Of a stretch of DNA of 64,000 nt, positions 59,100 through 64,000 are shown piece by piece. The notes under the pieces were generated by a model that saw only the letters and a program-made list of their open reading frames with translations, was not told the origin of the DNA and searched no databases. The stretch is from Amphimedon queenslandica (lineage: Eukaryota > Porifera > Demospongiae > Haplosclerida > Niphatidae), in contig NW_003546405.1 in NCBI RefSeq assembly GCF_000090795.2, positions 107,224 to 171,223 of the forward strand. The letters run 5' to 3'. The translations under genes were made by a program, and so were the position numbers. The number at the start of each line of letters is the position of its first letter. Within the stretch, counting starts at the first letter, position 1.

Positions 59100-60553
59100 C
59101 TTTTATGCTAAAGAGGAAACCATCAATGATTTGGGGTTGAAACATGTCAAATGGACACCAGACAGTTTTCTTACTCGTGATAGAGCAACGTAAGCCATCC
59201 CTGCAGTAAAGACATTGTCATACAGATCAATGATTGCATTATCTAGTATCAGTCCCTAGCATTTGTGTATGGTAACAGCAAAAGCCAATATCAAAGGAAA
59301 CTGGTTCCTATACACACAGATATTTTTCATTACCATAAACTTTTTCTTGACTTTCTCAATTTCACAAGGATCAGTTATTCTATCAAATTTACCTGTTATG
59401 TGTGTTTCTGAAATGGCCTGCACTGTACCAAGTGCTCAATTTACTAATTCCTTTTCAACATTTACATTACAACGCAACATTACTCTAGCCCCCACAGCCA
59501 ATTTTAATTTGTCTTCCAAACCACCAGTATTGTCAATATCTTTATTTAATTCTCTTAACTTTTCCTCAACGTTTTTTCTAAATCATCATCTGTTTTTCTA
59601 TGTACATGTATGCTGCCAGCAAACATCAATTAAATTTGTGGCTCTTATTTTTATGGTAGGACTTCGTAGATTAGCCAGCATTGTTTCATTAAATTCTTTA
59701 CACATTCCTACTTTTGGAAACAGGCAAACTGGGGCGTTACCATTCTGTTGTAATATTTTAAATCTTTTCTCAACTGGCGTCGAAAATACTGTTTTGGAAA
59801 GTGTAGCGAGAGTCTGATTGTCTGGAAAGCCCCGTCTCACTTTGTCCAACATTTCCGAAAACTTCTGGTCAGTTTTTTGCCTTTCATTTATAGTCAATTT
59901 GTCATAGGTGACAGTATCACGCCATATATTTACTGTACCCATACTACCAATTCTGTATTTCAGTGTTGATGCTGTTACTTTGTGAAACACTGGCTCGCCA
60001 CGAACTGGTGGCAATTGAAGGATGTCACCAACAAAGAAGACATTCTTGCCACCAAACCATTCGTCTGATTCGAATAAGTCATTCATTCTCATGTGTATAT
60101 AAGTGAGATTGAGGCTAGAAACCATGGACACTTCATCAATGATTGCCATTTTCAGATCCTGAAGCTCGGTTTTCATTACTTTGTGACTAGCCTTTGGTAT
60201 TGACCAGTATCAGGCACACTGTCCATCATGTTCTATTAGCAGCTGAAACAGTCTGTGTGCTGTCACACCTCCCACACTGTAAGCTGCTAAACCTGTTGGA
60301 TCAGTCTTCACCAGAGGCTTTTCACTAGTGCTTTAATTGCTTTAATAAGAAAAGATTTACCAGTGCCACCCACACCACTGATAAACATGTGCAATGGTTT
60401 TACATTTTCTGATTGCTCCTTTACTTGTTTCGCTTTATTTTCGTATTCCATTTGCCTCAAGACATGAGATTTTACGTGATCAAAGATGCGTTTCTGATCT
60501 TTATTTAGCATTGATTCTCTCTCTTGTAGAGTGAGACTAGATCCAGTGTCCAT
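59100..60553 (-). pseudogene. PIF1-type helicase region of the Helitron
   Basis: 60553-60308 holds the Walker A motif GVGGTGKS (60376-60353) preceded by LNKDQKRIFDHV. 60176-59598 holds the Walker B motif IIDEVSMV (about 60140-60120), then FVGDILQLPPVRG (motif III) and ERQKTDQKFSEML. Further left (59530-59140, interrupted) come VGARVMLRCNVN, FAVTIHKC-GLILDNA (motif V, with a stop at one position) and AGMAYVALSRVRKLSGVHL (motif VI). All main superfamily 1 motifs are thus traceable. Breaks lie between the first two frames (about 60180-60300) and after 59598. The helicase unwinds the strand being moved. Confidence 0.8.
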
Positions 60554-60785
60554 ATCTCACATGTCATTCATTGCGTCTTTAATCTGTCCATCAATTGTGG
60601 ATTGTCATCTTCCACACCATTTTCCTCTTCTCTATTGGCTGCTCTGGCATCTTGTATGTCTGTTAATTTTCTCTACATTTGAGCAACTTTCTGAATTTCT
60701 CGTTTGCTTCGACACACCTTTCATGGTCGACAATGTGGCGATCAAATGCTTCTTGGACAGTTCCGCCATTGTTCACTAATTCATT

Positions 60786-61499
60786 CTAATTCCTAAATGG
60801 CACGAAAAGGAGAATGATGGCATAATAGAAACTGTCCCTCTGATTTTCTTTATGGACATGAAAATCAATAACATTAGGAAGGCGCTCCTTCTGTATTTTT
60901 CTATAGCATCGTTCACTATTTTTATCTTTGCCACTGTAAGTGAGTGTGGCTACAAAGTCATAAAGGCAATACTCTTCATATTCTTGGGGTCTGTTTGGAT
61001 AAAAGTGAGTGACAAGACCCTCCCCATAAAAGTCTTCAGTTGATGGATCGTTTGCTGCTAATTCTTCAACATCACTGAGTTTCTTTGATAAATTTTGTTT
61101 TCTTTTATGTGGCATTTCTACATCAATCCATGCTACTTCTCTCGATTTTCTGCAAAGTGGCTCACCGAGTAATATATCACATGTTTTGTATAGTCCAATC
61201 AGTCGGCTATCAAGACATCTTATGCCAATTCTGAATAATTTACTGTAGATGCCTCTATCATCTAAAATGTCTTGCCAGGGATCCTGCATGTGACCCATTT
61301 CTGCCTTTGTCACGTAGCCACTCACATAATCGGTGAGAGCTAGAGAACACTCACTGGTAAAGTATACATCGATTTTCACCTTCCATAACAATAGAAGCAG
61401 AGGATTGTAATCGATGACTCTCACTTCTTCCTCACTCCGTTTAAGGTGATATATCCTCTTCTCTGCTTTCATGCTTTGTTGGACATTTTTCAGTAGCAT
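60786..61499 (-). pseudogene. Helitron linker between Rep and helicase
   Basis: A 237-residue open frame, the longest in the element after Rep, with LKRSEEEVRVIDYNPLLLLL then YFTSECSLALTDYVSGYVTKAE, CRKSREVAWIDVEMPHKRKQ and DSFYYAIILLFVPFRN. This follows the usual Helitron protein order after the HUH domain: the conserved YNPLLL...YVSGYVTKAE block and the ending FVPFR. The same ending is found in the scraps at 14700-14921 and 17452-17670. Upstream (61500-61712) a Cys-rich stretch (SNYCIKKRKFSKNVFVTKCKFG) continues it. Confidence 0.75.
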
Positions 61500-61712
61500 C
61501 TGTTCAGAAACTGGGCAAGGAATTCCAAATTTGCACTTTGTAACAAATACGTTTTTACTAAACTTTCTCTTTTTTATACAGTAATTGCTGCACTTGTGTA
61601 ACTGGTACCTTGCAACAATTTTGTGTAATTCTGGGCAGGTATCTTTACTTGGTATGTTACAGGTTTCTCTTTCGTCTATGAATCTGACGACATCTTCGGC
61701 TCTACTCTCGCC

Positions 61713-61797
61713 AACAACTGGAGCGTTGGCTATCTAGATTTAACAGTGATAGTGAGGAGCTCCTCTGGCCTGGTATTCTTTCTTATAATAGAACTCT
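61713..61797. repeat. 85-base contig-end repeat, left of the gap
   Basis: Matches 61808-61891 except for one substitution and one extra base. Encodes, on minus, YQARGAPHYHC of the Helitron Rep, including the HUH residues (61746-61754). Confidence 0.95.
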
Positions 61798-61807
61798 NNN
61801 NNNNNNN
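61798..61807. other. Assembly gap (10 N)
   Basis: A ten-N join inside the Helitron Rep reading frame; both sides carry the same 84-85 bases. Confidence 0.99.
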
Positions 61808-62631
61808 AACAACTGGAGCGTTGGCTATTTAGATTTAACAGTGATAGTGAGGAGCCCTCTGGCCTGGTATTCTTTCTTATAATAGAACTCTCTAACCTGG
61901 CCCAAAACCTGTCCCTTGATTAATACTTTATTAAACATTTTGTTAAACTTTAGAGAAAACTGTCTCGAAACAGATACTGGATCTTCAGTGCAGAGTTTGC
62001 AAGTATTATATAATGGTGGGACAGTGTCTACTTTATGCAAATATTCTCTTTTGTCATCAGGGGTATATTCTACACAGCTAAAAGTGAGAAAGAAATTGGG
62101 AGACCCAAACTCTGCTATCATGCGTTTCACTTCACTTCTTCTCAGGTACCAGTATTGGTTTGAGCCACGAACAGTGTTCATCATGGTACAGAGCCTCTTT
62201 TCAAGAAGTTCTCCATTCGTTTCGACTTGGTCTACGAAATGTGCAGTAGTCATGGAGGGACCTTTCACTGTATTGAGCAGTTTGAATATGCCACCCTTCA
62301 ACTCCTTGATCTGTTTGATTCTGAGATAGTAGTAGAGGTAAGAGTGGCACAATCGATATCGAGACTCTTCGCTCAAAATTCGAGACTTTATGTACTCGGC
62401 TAAATTTAGATTCACTGGCCTGGGATGATACTCTCCAAACCTTCCAGTTAGAAAAAGAGTGGGAAAGCACATGACATCCAAGTGCATCTGTCTGTTATTG
62501 AGTCGGTCTATCCTGACATGCGTCATCTTGTATTGCTGAATGTCACTCCCCTTGTTTAAATTTGAATTTATGTTTTGAATTGTGTAAGACTGGAAGCCTA
62601 AAATGTCCTCATCGGTTGCTTCCTCCACCAT
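61808..62631 (-). pseudogene. Helitron Rep N-terminal domain
   Basis: A 268-residue open frame (62631-61825) with LDVMCFPTLFLTGRFGEYHP, YLYYYLRIKQIKELKGG, MNTVRGSNQYWYLRRSEVKR and FGSPNFFLTFSCVEYTPDD, the Helitron-like N-terminal pattern (FPxLFPxG...RGSxxYW...GxPxFFLTLSC). It runs to EYQARG, where the frame shifts (GLLTITVKSK) because one base is missing relative to the contig on the other side of the gap, which reads GAPHYHC. Two stop codons follow HYHC in the left contig at places where the family has Leu and Trp (CLIWI), so decay is real as well as assembly-related. The Rep nicks and joins DNA. Confidence 0.82.
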
Positions 62632-63422
62632 AGTACTTGTAGCACTGTTGGCTGTTTCGACAACTTTTTATGCTACATCATCTAAAGATTCAACATCAAG
62701 ATTTCCATAAAGCCAGTTAATGTCTTTAAGTTTGTCAAATGCAGCTTGTACTTTTTTTACATCAACTAAAGTGCGCCAGACTTCATTTTTTGTAGCTTCA
62801 GTGTTTAAAATGACAAGCAATTCGGGATTTGGCAGATTTTTTGGTCTAAAGTCTTCTGCTTTACTTAAAAGTTTACATTGTTTTTTTAACTGGCAATGGG
62901 AGATAAAACATTGTCCCTTTGCATGCTTATAAAGAGTTATATATTGGGACTTTAGCAGTGTAAGTTCCCAGTCTCATAACAGTTTGGAAGCATTTTGCTA
63001 GTTGAATTAACTGAGTACTAAAGGCATCTAGGCCTTTAAGCTCGTCTGGCAAGGGCTCACTTTGCAAACCCTTTAATTATCTAAACTTTGGCCAGATTGC
63101 TATGTCTCATTAATCTTCTACAGCTACAACAAAGATGCTCATTTTGATCACTGATTTCCTTTTGGAACTCAACTATCATGTGAACATTTTCTCTTAGTAG
63201 CTTCACTTCTAAGTCTGGATCCCTTAAATTTATGTCACTATCACTCTCATCATATCTAGATGAGAAAAGTTGGGCGACATCACTCTTTTTGTTGTTTGGA
63301 TCAGACTCGGTTGCAATTTTAATCAAAGCATCCATATCTCCACTTAATGCTTGATCTATTAGATTGACAGCTTCATCGTAATTTCTGGCTTGATAAACAT
63401 TACGCAAAAATGTGCGTAGCAT
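62632..63422 (-). pseudogene. N-terminal region of the Helitron protein
   Basis: 63422-63081 is a 113-residue frame with an acidic middle and a CCSCRRLM Cys pair near its end, a zinc-binding-like feature seen at the start of many Helitron proteins. Further left on the minus strand, LPDELKGLDAFSTQLIQLAK (about 63058-62999) and a YLPLPVKKT-like stretch (about 62905) match the conserved block that precedes the Rep in these proteins. Stops lie at about 63080 and 62940. The start ATG at 63422 is only the first in the frame; the true start may be farther upstream. Confidence 0.65.
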
Positions 63423-63644
63423 TGGATAGTGAGGAGAAGCAGCTCTCAGTATTCTTCTTAGCTTGCTTCTGCATGTACTGTCATCCTCATAACAAGTCGA
63501 CCATTCTTTTGTGGATCATGCTCATTTGGGCAACCTATATCGATGTTTCTCAAAATTTTTCAAAATTACTTGGTTGGTTTACTGAATGCTTCTTTTAAAT
63601 CTTTGATTGTTTCGATCTAAAAATCTGTCAGTGGTTTACAATTA

Positions 63645-64000
63645 GGCAGTGGCTCCTGCGCCGTAAACCGTTTCCTTTAACGACGGCTTATAGAGCCGGT
63701 AGGGGGCCTGGCCCCCTATAGGGGCTTCGCCCCTATATAGGAGCAATCAGTGTAATTATGACAACTAGGTGAATTTTGGCAGTGGGATCGTGGTGGCACA
63801 GCGGGCAAGCTACAGGGAGCTGAATGCTGCATTTGGACTTAGGGCGGTGCTGGTTCGAATCTCATTGATCTACATTTTTATTTTTTTACTTATATACAAT
63901 TTCATTTTTACCTTTTCCACTAGTTTAGGAGTGCCCTTGTTAGCATGTCCCCTAGTTATGTTAGGAGTCCCCTAGTTAGCTATAGTTCTGAGGGTTTAGG
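63645..64000 (+). mobile_element. tRNA-derived SINE, copy 2 (runs off the window)
   Basis: Head GCAGTGGCTCCTGCGCCGTA, then two GC-rich hairpins (GGGGGCCTGGCCCCC at about 63702-63716; AGGGGCTTCGCCCCT at about 63719-63733), a tRNA-like part at about 63786-63872 with an A-box-like TGGCACAGCGG and a perfect B box GGTTCGAATCTC, an AT-rich middle, and tail units CCCCTAGTTATGTTAGGAG ending GGTTTAGG at the window edge. Same family as 54657-55065. It lies directly upstream of the Helitron coding remains. Confidence 0.8.

Larger units (their letters stand above)
58415..63422 (-). mobile_element. Helitron (minus strand), Rep/helicase with OTU-like region, crossed by an assembly gap
   Basis: From right to left: an N-terminal part, a Helitron-like Rep with HUH motif, a linker, a PIF1-type superfamily 1 helicase and an OTU-like domain. 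Rep plus PIF1-type helicase in one protein defines Helitrons, which move by a rolling-circle route. OTU-like protease domains are known in some animal Helitrons. The 5' TC and 3' CTRR-hairpin ends were not located, so borders are those of the coding remains only. Stops and frame changes are scattered through it, including right after the HUH motif, so this copy is probably inactive. Confidence 0.85.

Noticed and set aside
63786-63872. Functional tRNA gene at the B box near 63850
   Set aside because: The same sequence with upstream hairpins and downstream tail recurs at 54657-55065, so it is part of a SINE.

Overview
The window reads as a stretch of an AT-rich invertebrate genome made almost entirely of mobile elements in various states of decay. 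No gene was found that must belong to the host. The closest thing is a THAP zinc-finger reading frame at the left edge, and that domain is also common in transposons. The mix of element families, the very short introns (about 45-65 bases with GT...AG ends) and the expanded CXC-tailed gene family suggest an early-branching animal. A demosponge is my best guess. This is inference from remembered families, not a database result.

Layout, left to right. 1-7.5 kb: a THAP ORF (minus), a BEL/Pao retroelement scrap (minus), then a decayed but recognisable gene of an uncharacterised metazoan family with a CXC cysteine-rich tail (plus, 2250-5160), followed by unrecognised debris. 7.5-13.4 kb: a broken BEL/Pao retrotransposon (plus) carrying a 95-base palindromic insertion. 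13.0-18.2 kb: a 2.4-2.7 kb segment present twice, head to tail, on either side of a 10-N gap; it holds Helitron-like coding scraps. 18.2-21.9 kb: non-coding, with two diverged paralogous segments, each carrying a different inverted-repeat element missing from the other. 21,950-25,213: a hAT transposon with 19-base terminal repeats, a perfect 8-base target duplication and long TAGTTCTAGTT arrays inside both ends. 25.5-30.2 kb: a purine-rich minisatellite interrupted by one 394-base insert.

30.3-35.5 kb: non-coding DNA, a reverse-transcriptase scrap, an intron-bearing integrase-type (rve) transposase gene and a 220-base direct repeat. 35,481-38,569: a PIF/Harbinger transposon with TTA target duplications, both of its usual genes (Myb-like on plus, DDE nuclease on minus) and a nested element carrying a tRNA-like sequence. 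39,956-41,805: an element with TTAA flanks and about 200-base inverted ends that holds two further foldback elements. 41.8-42.5 kb: a CACTA-like transposase fragment. 43.6-45.3 kb: a Ty3/Gypsy fragment (minus). 46.6-51.2 kb: mostly non-coding. 51.3-56.4 kb: a Ty3/Gypsy element with diverged LTRs and an inserted tRNA-derived SINE. 56.5-57.1 kb: a pogo/Tigger-type DDE_1 transposase remnant. 57.27-57.68 kb: a foldback element. 58.4-63.4 kb: a Helitron (minus) with HUH-type Rep, PIF1-type helicase and OTU-like regions, crossed by a second 10-N gap whose two edges repeat the same 85 bases. 63.65-64.0 kb: a second copy of the SINE.

Both N gaps are flanked by near-identical sequence. This points to unmerged contig ends or two haplotypes placed in series, not to real biological duplication. 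Nothing in the window looks like an operon or a bacterial system. The relationships between the genes are those of nested insertion.
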